This document shows positions 5,963-13,766 of a stretch of 18,398 bases of DNA, piece by piece. This DNA comes from Treponema sp. GTDB taxonomy: Bacteria > Spirochaetota > Spirochaetia > Treponematales > Breznakiellaceae. The position numbers and the translations under genes are program-made. The stretch covers positions 1 through 18,398 of the forward strand of contig JAISOR010000117.1 of assembly GCA_031275535.1 (NCBI GenBank). Reading direction: 5' to 3'. Under the pieces are notes generated by a model. That model did not search any database, was not told the DNA's origin, and saw nothing but the letters and a program-made list of their open reading frames with translations. The number at the start of each line of letters is the position of its first letter. The first letter of the stretch is position 1.

Positions 5963-6793
5963 CTAAGCTTCTATTTTTGCAAGGGCTTCCCTGCCGTCCG
6001 CCAGGCCAAGTTCATAGAGACGGATGAGTTTTTCCACGTTTTTTTCCGTGCGGGTTACCCCCAGATCCCGGGAGGGCCGGATAATCAGGGCCCGTCCCGC
6101 CCGGGCCTCTGCTTCGGCAAATTCCGCAGCCCGGTTGTAGACCGCTACCCGCCGGTCCAGGGCCCGGATCAAGCGGGGATAGTTCCCGTAAAAAAGCCGG
6201 GCCGGAGGATGGGGCTCCTCCTTTTTGCGGTATCCCGCGGGCTGGGTCATGATAACCACGTTCTTTTGATACCCCGCTTCTATCGCTTTTTGAAGGGGAA
6301 TGGCGTCCACAATAGCGCCGTCGAGGAATTTTCCGGCCCCATAGGAAACCATTTTTGAAATATAGGGCAGGGCGGAAGAAGCCTTGAGGACCGTAAGAAG
6401 GTCCTCCCCGTTTTCAAAATAAACCGCCTCGCCGCTTTCACAGCCGGTACAGACCGTCACAAACCGGCTGGAGGATCTATTGAAGGCCTCAAAGTCAAAG
6501 GGTACTAAGCGATGGGGGATATCGTGGTAAATAAAATCGAGGCCGAACAGGTTGCCGGTCCGGATAAAGCTGCGGAAGGACAAGTACCGGGGGTCCCGGC
6601 GGTATTTTTTGAGGATCTCCAGGTTGCGCCCCCGCTGTTTTGACACATAGGAACAGCCCATCCCGGCTCCTGCGGAAACCCCTATGATGTAGGGGAATTC
6701 GACGCCCTCCTCCAAAAAGGCGTCTAAAACTCCGGCGGTGTAGTTACCCCTAAGGCCGCCCCCTTCAAGGATCAGTCCCTTTTTCAGTTCCAT
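5963..6793 (-). CDS. patatin-like phospholipase
   Basis: 276 residues. Residues 11-16 are GGGLRG, the oxyanion-hole loop. GVSAG at 38-42 holds the nucleophile Ser40, and DGA at 158-160 gives the catalytic Asp158, completing the Ser-Asp dyad of patatin-like hydrolases. Length and layout match the small bacterial YjjU-like branch, predicted cytoplasmic esterase or lipid acyl hydrolase. There is no signal peptide or transmembrane segment. The ATG lies inside the last codons of addA (10-bp overlap, different frame), so it is translated from the same message as AddAB. A functional tie to DNA repair is not known. The physiological substrate cannot be read from the sequence. Confidence 0.9.
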   Translation of the reverse strand: MELKKGLILEGGGLRGNYTAGVLDAFLEEGVEFPYIIGVSAGAGMGCSYVSKQRGRNLEILKKYRRDPRYLSFRSFIRTGNLFGLDFIYHDIPHRLVPFDFEAFNRSSSRFVTVCTGCESGEAVYFENGEDLLTVLKASSALPYISKMVSYGAGKFLDGAIVDAIPLQKAIEAGYQKNVVIMTQPAGYRKKEEPHPPARLFYGNYPRLIRALDRRVAVYNRAAEFAEAEARAGRALIIRPSRDLGVTRTEKNVEKLIRLYELGLADGREALAKIEA

Positions 6794-9700
6794 AGGTCTT
6801 CTTCTTCCTCCCCCCCAGTCCCGGCCGCGCCCAGGGCTAATTCAGCCAGGGCGGCTTCTTCCGGGTCCGGTTCAACCGCTACGGTCCGCATATCCCTAAG
6901 ATATACCAGGCGGGTTTCGGCGGGCAGATTGGAAAAGGCCCCCGCCGCAGCCCGGTAACAGGCCATTTGCAGGCCATGGGATTCGGGGGCAAACTGCCTG
7001 TCGGTCTTAAAATCAAGAATAATACAACGGCCCCCGTATTCATAGATAAGATCCATGCTGCCCCGTACCAATACCGGTTTGTTATGGGGGACCTCCAGGG
7101 GAAGGATAAAGGGAAATTCCGGGCAAAGCCGGGCCGCCGCCGCGGCTTCCCGCCCTGGGGGGCTGTCTAAAAAGCGCCGGGCCAGTTCCCGGGCTTCCTC
7201 TTCCATAAGCCGCCGGGTCTTTTCGGATACCCCCGCTTCCTGAAGCGCCCTCCGGGCGTCCCCGCCGGCGGTCCCGGTAAGAAGCTCTTCTATGGCCCGG
7301 TGGCAAAGGGTCCCGAAGATCCTCTTTAGGGCGTCGCTGGTAAGCCAGGGATCGCAGTTGAAGGGGGGCAAGAGAAGCGCCCCGGCCTCCGGGCCGGGCC
7401 GGGACAGCCCGGAGGCCGCCGCGGGGCGGAGGGTTGCGGCGTAGGCTTCTATCAGGCTGGGGGTGGTAAACCGGCGGGCCGCAGCCGGGGCTTGTCCGGG
7501 TCTTTCGTAGAAAAGCCGGAACCCGCCGGTCCCGGAAACCGCTTCCTCCGGGGCAGAAACCGCCCGGCGGGGCTTCTCTCCCGGTGGCGGCGCAACGGCG
7601 CTTCCCCGGACAGCCCCGGCGGATATGCCCCCGGCGGCCTCCCGCAGGGCCGCCATGCGTTTTTGGTATTCTTCAATGCCGGGGGCGCTAAAGGGGATGA
7701 GCCGGTAATGGGAAATTCTGTCCCCGGCGGCGGCAAACCCCCGGCCCAGCAGGGTAAGGAAGGACTGCTGCTTCCCCCCCCCGGCGGAGACGCTTTGGAT
7801 AAACTGATCCAGGGGATCCCCTCCTCCCTGGGGATCCTCCGGGTCTCCCTGGGGAACCTTGACGCTGCCGAATATGAACAGGCGTTTCATAGCCCTGGTA
7901 GCGGCGACATAGAAGAGCCGCTTGAGTTCCGCCCCGGTCTGCCGCCGGGTAAGTTCCTTTCCCCGCTCATAAAAATAGTTGAGCCCCCGCTGTTTCCGTT
8001 TATCGTATTCCGATTTCAGGCTTACCACGGGGCCGAACTGGGGGTCCCTGTAGTAGGGTTTACCATTCCGCCCCCCCCTGTCGTAGGACCCGGCATTGGC
8101 CAGGATAACTACCGGAAATTCCAGCCCCTTACTCTTGTGAATAGTCATGAAGGAAACCACATTCCGCTGTTCCGCTATATCCCCGGTTTCTACTTTTTCG
8201 GCGCTTCCCATGAGGGGGGCAAGTTCATCCAGGAAGGCCCCCATGCTGAGCTGCCGGCGGTCGGCGTTCAGGGCAAGGGTGTAGAGGTATTCAAAATGTT
8301 CCAGGTTAGGGCGGGCCTCCTGGTCATAGAGCAGCGCGGTCCGGTACCCCGTCTCATACCAGAGGAAGGCCAGGACCGGGGCTATGCCCCCCACATCGGT
8401 CCTGGCCTGCAGGGCGCGGAAATGGGACCGGCCCTGCTCGTACCGGGCCTTTTCCGCAGGGTCCGGCCGGCCCGTGGCGGGATCGATGAACCACGATTCG
8501 GAAGGCTCCGGGAAGGGCTCGTCGGGTTTATCCAGCATGATCCTAAGGAAGGTCCCATTCCCCAGGCCGGTAAAGGGGGAGCGCAGGACCGTTCCATAGG
8601 CGTTGCGGTCCCTGGGAAAAAGGACCAGCCTGAGGATGGCGTAGAAATCATTGGCGGGGCCCTCAAAAAAGATCCCCCGGGGATCGGCGGCGCTAAAGGG
8701 TATTCCCGCCTGGCGGAAGATCCGTTCATACTCGTCCTGATGGGTGGTGGTCCTGAAAAGCACCGCCAGATCTCCAAAGCTAAATTCCCCCCGGATAATC
8801 CCGGCCATGATCCGTTCCGCCACCGCCAGGGCCTCCCCGGCGGTATCCGGTATCTCCTCTTCTCCCTCTTCCCCCGTGCCGCCGGAACTCTCCGGGGAGG
8901 TCTTTTGTATCCTCCGCAGGTAAATCTCCACCGGAGCCACCGGCTCCGCCGGAGCCGCCGGCTCCCCCGGCGCCGCCTCGGCGGAACACATTTCGGTATA
9001 TTCCGCCTCAAAGGGTTCTTCGGGAACCCCGAAAACTCCGGGAAAGAGGGCGTTAAAAAAGGCGACCAATGCGGGGCCGGAACGATAATTGGTTTTAAGG
9101 GACAGGGATGCCGGGGGAGCCGGGGCCGGAACATTCCGGGAGACCGCCAGCTCCCGGGAAAGGCCCCGGAAGACCGCCACATCGGCCCCCCGGAAACGGT
9201 AGATGGACTGTTTCTCGTCTCCCACAAAAAAGAGCTTATCCGGGGCCAGGTCCCCGGCCTGGGGGATTCCCGGCCCGGACAATGCGTCCTGTTCCGCCAG
9301 GAGGTAGAGGAGCTTTTTCTGGAGTTCATTGTTGTCCTGGAATTCATCGATCATGATGGCCCGGATGCGGTCCTTGTAATAAGCACGGAGCGCCCGATCC
9401 CGGCTGAGGATGTCCACCGCCAGCTCCGTGGTATCCCGGAAACCCAGGAGGCCCTTCCGGCGTTTGCGGTCCAGCAGGAGGGAGGCGTATTCGTCCAGCA
9501 GAGCGCCCAGGGCCAGGATGTCTTCCCGAAAGGACAGGGTATCGGTCAGGAGGACCAGGCTGGCGGCGCCGGTCTTTAGGGCCTCCGCGGGATCCCGCAG
9601 GGCTACGAGGGCGGGATCTTTTGCATTGGAAGCGGGCCTGCGAAAGGAGCCGCCGGAAACGAGAAAGGCCGCGGTGTCCCCCAGGGCGTCAATGGATTCG

Positions 9701-10425
9701 GCGTCGAATCCCGCCTTTAGGGGCAGGCGGGATCGCAGGACCGCCTTGGCCTTGGCCAGGGTTTCCGGCTTGCCCGGGGAATCATCAATGGCAAGGATGG
9801 TTTCGCCAAGGCGGTTTAATTCGCCGCAGATCCGTTCTATCTCCCCTTGGATAAAATCGATCTGCGCCTGCCCCTGGGCGCGGAACTCCGCGGGCCGGAC
9901 CAGGCTGACCACGTTAAGCCCCAGATCCCCCAGGAGCTCCTTAACCACGGCGTCAAAGCTGCGGGTCGCCACCAGGCGGCATACCACCGGGTCCTGCCGC
10001 CGCCGCATCAGAACCTCCACCGCCGCCGCTTCGGCGTTAAGCCGTAGTTCCTTTTCATCTATCCTGAAATCCGGGGGTATGCCGTAATTGTAGGAAGCGC
10101 CCCGGACCAGGGCCGTACAGAAGGCGTCCAAGGTGGAGATCCGGGCCTGATCGAATTTGGCGAGCTGTTCCCTGGCCCGGGGATGATCCGAGGCGGAGAG
10201 CCTTAGGAATATCCGCTTATACATCTCCGCCGCCGCCTTGCGGGTAAAGGTCAGGGTAAGGATGGATTCCACGTCAAAGTTCCGCTGGGTAACAAGCCGG
10301 ACATACCGTTCCGCCAGGACCGTGGTCTTCCCCGAACCGGCGCCCGCGGAAACCGTCACATTCCGGTCTTCCCGGTATGCCGCCGCCTGATCATCATCAA
10401 GCTGAAGTACGGGCCGGTCCTTCAT
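6784..10425 (-). CDS. addA: AddA: UvrD-type helicase-nuclease subunit
   Basis: 1213 residues from the ATG at 10425, which overlaps the addB stop as ATGA. The frame extends 19 codons further up but into addB. SF1A helicase motifs appear in order: Walker A AGAGSGKT (27-34), TLTFTRKAAAEM (motif Ia, about 57), IDEFQD (359-364), GDEKQSIYRFRGAD (402-415), NYRS (446-449), TIHKSKGLEFP (761-771) and LFYVAATRA (837-845). The C-terminal RecB-type nuclease has GTLCHRAIEELL (His1042), GSMD (Asp1125), LDFK (Asp1138, Lys1140) and Q1153/Y1157, all intact. With AddB it forms the ATP-driven double-strand-break resection complex that feeds RecA. Residues about 470-530 are a Pro/Glu/Ala-rich, probably disordered insertion. 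The size is normal for AddA. Confidence 0.93.
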   Translation of the reverse strand: MKDRPVLQLDDDQAAAYREDRNVTVSAGAGSGKTTVLAERYVRLVTQRNFDVESILTLTFTRKAAAEMYKRIFLRLSASDHPRAREQLAKFDQARISTLDAFCTALVRGASYNYGIPPDFRIDEKELRLNAEAAAVEVLMRRRQDPVVCRLVATRSFDAVVKELLGDLGLNVVSLVRPAEFRAQGQAQIDFIQGEIERICGELNRLGETILAIDDSPGKPETLAKAKAVLRSRLPLKAGFDAESIDALGDTAAFLVSGGSFRRPASNAKDPALVALRDPAEALKTGAASLVLLTDTLSFREDILALGALLDEYASLLLDRKRRKGLLGFRDTTELAVDILSRDRALRAYYKDRIRAIMIDEFQDNNELQKKLLYLLAEQDALSGPGIPQAGDLAPDKLFFVGDEKQSIYRFRGADVAVFRGLSRELAVSRNVPAPAPPASLSLKTNYRSGPALVAFFNALFPGVFGVPEEPFEAEYTEMCSAEAAPGEPAAPAEPVAPVEIYLRRIQKTSPESSGGTGEEGEEEIPDTAGEALAVAERIMAGIIRGEFSFGDLAVLFRTTTHQDEYERIFRQAGIPFSAADPRGIFFEGPANDFYAILRLVLFPRDRNAYGTVLRSPFTGLGNGTFLRIMLDKPDEPFPEPSESWFIDPATGRPDPAEKARYEQGRSHFRALQARTDVGGIAPVLAFLWYETGYRTALLYDQEARPNLEHFEYLYTLALNADRRQLSMGAFLDELAPLMGSAEKVETGDIAEQRNVVSFMTIHKSKGLEFPVVILANAGSYDRGGRNGKPYYRDPQFGPVVSLKSEYDKRKQRGLNYFYERGKELTRRQTGAELKRLFYVAATRAMKRLFIFGSVKVPQGDPEDPQGGGDPLDQFIQSVSAGGGKQQSFLTLLGRGFAAAGDRISHYRLIPFSAPGIEEYQKRMAALREAAGGISAGAVRGSAVAPPPGEKPRRAVSAPEEAVSGTGGFRLFYERPGQAPAAARRFTTPSLIEAYAATLRPAAASGLSRPGPEAGALLLPPFNCDPWLTSDALKRIFGTLCHRAIEELLTGTAGGDARRALQEAGVSEKTRRLMEEEARELARRFLDSPPGREAAAAARLCPEFPFILPLEVPHNKPVLVRGSMDLIYEYGGRCIILDFKTDRQFAPESHGLQMACYRAAAGAFSNLPAETRLVYLRDMRTVAVEPDPEEAALAELALGAAGTGGEEEEDLWN
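8931..8966. repeat. GGAGCC/GGCTCC palindromic micro-repeats within addA
   Basis: Alternating GGAGCC and GGCTCC hexamers repeat with 3-bp CCG/ACC spacers, in the stretch encoding the Glu-Pro-Ala linker of AddA (about residues 487-500). Each neighbouring pair can form a short hairpin. It looks like slippage-generated low complexity. Confidence 0.5.
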
Positions 10426-13304
10426 CGGAGGCCCCCGGCAAAGGGAACCCTGCATACCGAGGAGACCCGGCAGGAAAAACAATTCCTCCGGTTTCCCGGC
10501 GCCGGCACAGGGTAGGTCCCCTTTTCCATGCCCTCCCTAAGGGCGGCAAAAACCAGGTCCACCCCGGCGACTTCCCGGTCATAATCCTCCCGGCGGCGGG
10601 GAAGCTTTCCTCCCGAACCTTCGGCGCTTAGCACTGCCCTGAATTCCCGGTTGTCCAGGGAATAAAACCGGGCATCCTCTACCACCCCGATCCCCTCCGA
10701 CTCGAGCATATTGATATAGGCGGCCATTTGCACATTAGCCGGCGCCGGTTCCTCCCCTTCTGCCAGAAGGTCCCCGGCCCTGGGAATTACGGCGGTTTTA
10801 AAGTCCCGGAGGATAAGCCGGTCCCCGGCTTTCTTTAGAACCAGATCGGCAATACCCGTCAGGGCCGGGCCGGAAGGGGCTTCCTGCTTCCGCAGGGGGA
10901 ATTCGGCCCCCAGAATTTCCGCGTCCCCCAGGGCCTCCGCGTCGGCTTCCAGGTAATCCTTCAGGGCGGCGCAGATCCGTTCCCTCAGCATCCCATAGAC
11001 CGATTCCTGGAAAGCCCCCTCTTCGGTCCGGGCTTCTTCCAGGACCGCCTTAGTTTCTTCTATTATATTTTGCTTATATGTTTCCAAATCTTCCTGCCGA
11101 AAAGGGCGGCCCCGGAGCCGGGTAAAAAACCGTTCCAGGATGCGGTGGTAGAGGATGCCCAGGTCCCGCTGATCTATGGTTTCTATGCCGGTCTGCTTTT
11201 CCCGGATCCCCAGCCCCCGCTGCAGCATCCAGGCCAGGGGGCACTCCAGATAACCGTTCAAATCCGTGGGGGAAAGCCGGGGGTCCCTTTTCTCATCCCC
11301 GGCCTTCATACAGAGCCGTTCTCCCAGGCTCTGCCGTAGTTCATTCCCCTCCACCAGGAAGGCCCCCGAAGGGAGCCGGGGCCGCAGGTCCTTAACCAGG
11401 ACCTCCAGGGCCTTCCAGCCCCGCCGCTGTATGCTTGAGGGACCTACGGCTGGGGAAGGGGGGCCGCCGGCGCGGCCGCAGGCCAGATCCGCCTCAATCG
11501 CGTAGGGGTCTTCCCGGCGGGGGATGGCGGCGGCGGAAAGCTCCGGGCCCGGCAATAGCTCCGGCAACAGGCGGTGGGGAATGGCGGGGCCCTCAAAGGT
11601 TCTGTCCGAAACGGTAAAGAGCGGGAAAAGCCCGGACAGGCGGTAGGCCCGGATAAATTCCCCGGAAATATCCCGGTCCCGGATACGGAGCAGCTCTTTC
11701 CGGTCCTCCCTAAGAAAGGAAGCCCCCCCGGCATAGATAACCGCCCCGTCTTCCTGGTTCATGTTGATGATAAAATGCACCAGGGGCATTATCCCCGCAG
11801 CCACCCGGTAATCATAAATGGGGATTCCCCGCCGGCCGGATTGGTACACATACTCGCTATCCTTAATGTAGGACAGGAAAACCGGATAAGCCCTGCCGCT
11901 CCCGTCACCGGTCCCGGAATTTTCCATTTGGGCTTCGATGTCGATCAGGGCTTCCAGATCCTTCATGGCCCTGGCCAGGATCTTGTTGGTCTCCGGCTTT
12001 ATGGCGGAACGATCAAAATGATGGGTTTCAAATATTTGCCACTGGGTCCGGAGTTCCACAAAACTCCCGGCCTTAACCAGGCCCATAATATCCCGTTTAA
12101 GCTGACGGTAAAATTGCCGTATCATCGAAACCGGCAGATGGACCGGTTCTTCCAATTGCCGGAGGCGGTCAAAACTCCGCTCCCATACATCCACCGCGCG
12201 GTTCTCTTCGGTAAAGCCCGATACACAGCGGTACCGGAGGCCGAATTCCATAAGGGCCTCTATGGCGGCCTGGTCCTTCCAGGGAAAGGCCTTATCCAGG
12301 AGCAGATCCTTTAGGGACTGATAGGACCAGTCCCCCGCGGGGCAGGCCCTTAGGGCGGAAAAGATCCGGCCCCCGGGATGTTTAGGCAGGGGTTTCCCCC
12401 GGCGCAGGTCTGCGGGAATATCCCTAAGCTGGAATTCCAGGATCAACCGTTCAGGATCTTCCTGGCCGGGGAAGGAAACGGCTATGTCTTCCACCGCAAG
12501 CCCCCCCTCGTCCAGCAGCCTTCTGACCGTCAGGGCCAGCCACCGGTATTCATCCTGGGAATCGGAAAACCGGATATACCCCGCGGCCTCCCCCAGAATT
12601 TCCCTGACCCTTTGGGCCAAAGCCCCATCCCTCTCCGCAGCCTGGGGGGGGGCTATACGATCCAGGGAAACGATCTCCACAACTTCCTTTACGTTCCCCT
12701 GGTTCAGTTCTTCTTCGTATTCCTCCCAGTCCTCAGCAAGTTCGGGGAAGAAGAGGATCCACCGGCCCCGGGAAACATCAAAGGGGGCCCGGTCCCAGGA
12801 AGGTTCGTACCAATGGTGTTCCTCCAGAAAAAGGGCGTATTCCTGCCGGATAGTCATAAGGTCCGCAAAATAGGGGCTCCCCCCCAGGGCTTCCTCCCCG
12901 TGGAGGGCGTCCAGCCGCCGCCCTACCCGATCCAGGGAGGGAAGCAGCCGGGAGAGGGAAGGAATAAAGGACTCATAGGCGGCGGTATAATTGGGGTTGA
13001 TGAATTCCCCCAAAAGGGGCTTCCCCTCCTGGGCCTTCCGGTGGTTTTCCCGGAGGAAGGCGGCGGCAAAGAGGGTCCGCGAGGCCCTGTTGGCCGGCCG
13101 CCGATCCTTCCGCCTGAGGGAAAGGGTCCGGGCCTTAAAATCATCCCAAGCGATAAAACGATCCATTCCCACGGGCCTCATGCCGTACTCCGCCGCGGCA
13201 TAGGCCCAGAACAGGGCGGGCACCGCCGAGGGGAAGACAAAACGGACAGAAGGATCCGGAAGGGCCCCGGCAATGTATTCCGCAATGGTACGCCGATTCT
13301 TCAT
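10422..13304 (-). CDS. addB: AddB: nuclease and iron-sulfur subunit, degenerate helicase part
   Basis: 960 residues from the ATG at 13304 (MKNRRTIAEYIAGALPDPS). ATG 13325 and a 13442 start are in frame, but the latter runs into a hairpin. The C-terminal third is diagnostic: SPTDLNGYLECPLAWML with Cys688, LGILYHRILE (His720), GIAD with Asp820, RDFK (Asp834, Lys836), NVQMAAY (Q859/Y863), then a Cys942-x2-Cys945-x5-Cys951 cluster. Together with Cys688 this is the four-cysteine [4Fe-4S] staple of AddB. The N-terminus has no GxxxxGK[ST], so unlike Bacillus AddB it should not bind ATP, as in other families of AddB/RexB with a dead helicase part. It is shorter than the roughly 1160 residues of the Bacillus protein. 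It is first in the operon and translationally coupled to addA. Confidence 0.88.
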   Translation of the reverse strand: MKNRRTIAEYIAGALPDPSVRFVFPSAVPALFWAYAAAEYGMRPVGMDRFIAWDDFKARTLSLRRKDRRPANRASRTLFAAAFLRENHRKAQEGKPLLGEFINPNYTAAYESFIPSLSRLLPSLDRVGRRLDALHGEEALGGSPYFADLMTIRQEYALFLEEHHWYEPSWDRAPFDVSRGRWILFFPELAEDWEEYEEELNQGNVKEVVEIVSLDRIAPPQAAERDGALAQRVREILGEAAGYIRFSDSQDEYRWLALTVRRLLDEGGLAVEDIAVSFPGQEDPERLILEFQLRDIPADLRRGKPLPKHPGGRIFSALRACPAGDWSYQSLKDLLLDKAFPWKDQAAIEALMEFGLRYRCVSGFTEENRAVDVWERSFDRLRQLEEPVHLPVSMIRQFYRQLKRDIMGLVKAGSFVELRTQWQIFETHHFDRSAIKPETNKILARAMKDLEALIDIEAQMENSGTGDGSGRAYPVFLSYIKDSEYVYQSGRRGIPIYDYRVAAGIMPLVHFIINMNQEDGAVIYAGGASFLREDRKELLRIRDRDISGEFIRAYRLSGLFPLFTVSDRTFEGPAIPHRLLPELLPGPELSAAAIPRREDPYAIEADLACGRAGGPPSPAVGPSSIQRRGWKALEVLVKDLRPRLPSGAFLVEGNELRQSLGERLCMKAGDEKRDPRLSPTDLNGYLECPLAWMLQRGLGIREKQTGIETIDQRDLGILYHRILERFFTRLRGRPFRQEDLETYKQNIIEETKAVLEEARTEEGAFQESVYGMLRERICAALKDYLEADAEALGDAEILGAEFPLRKQEAPSGPALTGIADLVLKKAGDRLILRDFKTAVIPRAGDLLAEGEEPAPANVQMAAYINMLESEGIGVVEDARFYSLDNREFRAVLSAEGSGGKLPRRREDYDREVAGVDLVFAALREGMEKGTYPVPAPGNRRNCFSCRVSSVCRVPFAGGLR

Positions 13305-13315
13305 ATAGCGGGGTA

Positions 13316-13344
13316 AGTATAGCATGTTTATACAATAGTGAAAA
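13316..13344 (-). promoter_or_regulatory. candidate addB operon promoter
   Basis: On the minus strand, TTTTCA (13344-13339) is followed after 17 bp by TATACT (13321-13316). Transcription would start only a few bases before the ATG at 13304, implying a leaderless or nearly leaderless message. That would agree with the lack of a Shine-Dalgarno there. The -35 overlaps the left direct repeat. Confidence 0.35.
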
Positions 13345-13362
13345 TTGCTGCCCGCCGAACAG
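13342..13362. repeat. left direct repeat of the 13.3-13.7 kb cassette
   Basis: AAATTGCTGCCCGCCGAA followed by CAG. The same 18 bases followed by ACAG recur at 13661-13682 in the same orientation. The copies enclose about 300 bp of structured, gene-free DNA. Confidence 0.8.
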
Positions 13363-13386
13363 TAATTCCACATTTGAACGAAAAAT

Positions 13387-13472
13387 GGCCTGGGCAGAAC
13401 ATCTGAAAGCGGCCACGCTTGCCCCTGCGGGGCTTCGGTCAAGTGTCCGCTTTCAGATAACCCGCCCAGGCC
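13387..13472 (+). ncRNA. 86-nt long composite hairpin
   Basis: GGCCTGGGC (13387-13395) pairs with 13464-13472. ATCTGAAAGCGG (13401-13412) pairs perfectly with 13447-13458. ACGCTTG (13415-13421) pairs with 13440-13446, including one G-U on the plus strand that would be C-A on the other. CCCC-TGC-GGGG (13422-13432) closes the tip. About 32 pairs form an almost continuous stem followed by a T-rich tail (13474-13487). It may be a terminator, insulator or structured RNA. It encodes no gene. Confidence 0.5.
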
Positions 13473-13489
13473 GTCTTATCTTTCTCCAA

Positions 13490-13498
13490 TGGTATAAT
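13490..13498 (+). promoter_or_regulatory. extended -10 promoter
   Basis: TGG followed by an exact TATAAT (13493-13498) gives a perfect TGnTATAAT extended -10. The region 16-18 bp upstream has no good -35, which such promoters tolerate. The predicted start is near 13505, just ahead of the small open frame and the 17-bp stem. Confidence 0.55.
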
Positions 13499-13522
13499 TA
13501 CTGCTCTTTATGAAGGGGAGGT

Positions 13523-13564
13523 ATGGTAAAAAACGATGAAACAACTTTTTTAAGCATATTATAA
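13523..13564 (+). CDS. possible 13-codon leader or micro-ORF
   Basis: ATG at 13523 directly follows AGGGGAGG and encodes MVKNDETTFLSIL before TAA. The ribosome binding site spacing is very tight. The codons overlap the left arm of the 17-bp stem, so ribosome occupancy would open that stem. It may be only a ribosome-binding module in a regulatory RNA. Confidence 0.2.
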   Translation: MVKNDETTFLSIL

Positions 13565-13607
13565 AAAGAAAACCAACAGGTTGTTTCATCGTTTTTCAGG
13601 TTGAAGG

Positions 13608-13628
13608 GCTTGCTTTTCAAGCATTTTT
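13608..13628 (+). terminator. weak intrinsic terminator candidate
   Basis: A 5-bp stem GCTTG/CAAGC with a 5-nt loop is followed by A and five T. The short stem makes it weak. It closes the candidate small-RNA unit. Confidence 0.4.
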
Positions 13629-13660
13629 CTCGAATTCGGCGGTACTCATTTTGAAATGTT

Positions 13661-13682
13661 AAATTGCTGCCCGCCGAAACAG
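13661..13682. repeat. right direct repeat of the 13.3-13.7 kb cassette
   Basis: Second copy of AAATTGCTGCCCGCCGAA, followed by ACAG. Its CCGCCGAA (13671-13678) is also the partner of TTCGGCGG (13635-13642), giving an 8-bp dyad unique to this copy. Confidence 0.8.
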
Positions 13683-13691
13683 GGAGGGACG

Positions 13692-13766
13692 ATGGGATTC
13701 CCTATAGCGAAATTTGTAATTGTATGTAATAATGATCTATATGAAAGATCAGTTCAACAATTTTAA
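13692..13766 (+). CDS. possible 24-codon upstream ORF overlapping the permease start
   Basis: ATG at 13692 follows a strong AGGGAGG (13681-13687) and encodes MGFPIAKFVIVCNNDLYERS plus four residues to TAA at 13764. It overlaps the start of the AI-2E permease gene out of frame. The permease itself lacks a ribosome binding site, so translation of this small frame could control or couple initiation. It may also be chance. Confidence 0.25.
   Translation: MGFPIAKFVIVCNNDLYERSVQQF

Larger units (their letters stand above)
13505..13628 (+). ncRNA. candidate small RNA with perfect 17-bp stem and terminator-like end
   Basis: Downstream of the extended -10, AAAAACGATGAAACAAC (13529-13545) pairs perfectly with 13580-13596, enclosing an AT-rich loop that can itself pair CTTTTT with AAAAAG. 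A second hairpin GCTTG-CTTTT-CAAGC (13608-13622) is followed by ATTTTT. Promoter, structure and end signal within 140 bp suggest a short transcript of about 120 nt. It could equally be the leader of the permease gene. No known RNA family was recognised. Confidence 0.4.

Noticed and set aside
7492..9579. 695-codon open frame on the plus strand opposite addA
   Set aside because: It is a shadow of addA, whose GC-rich codons suppress stops on the other strand. The translation is Gly/Pro/Arg-rich with no domain, while the addA frame has all helicase and nuclease motifs.
12378..13316. 312-codon plus-strand frame opposite addB
   Set aside because: Same cause. No recognisable motif, and Pro/Gly-rich composition typical of antisense frames.
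13305..13442. N-terminal extension of addB to 13442
   Set aside because: It would translate through the 86-nt hairpin and the direct repeat. The added residues look unlike AddB, which normally begins close to MKNRRTIAEY.
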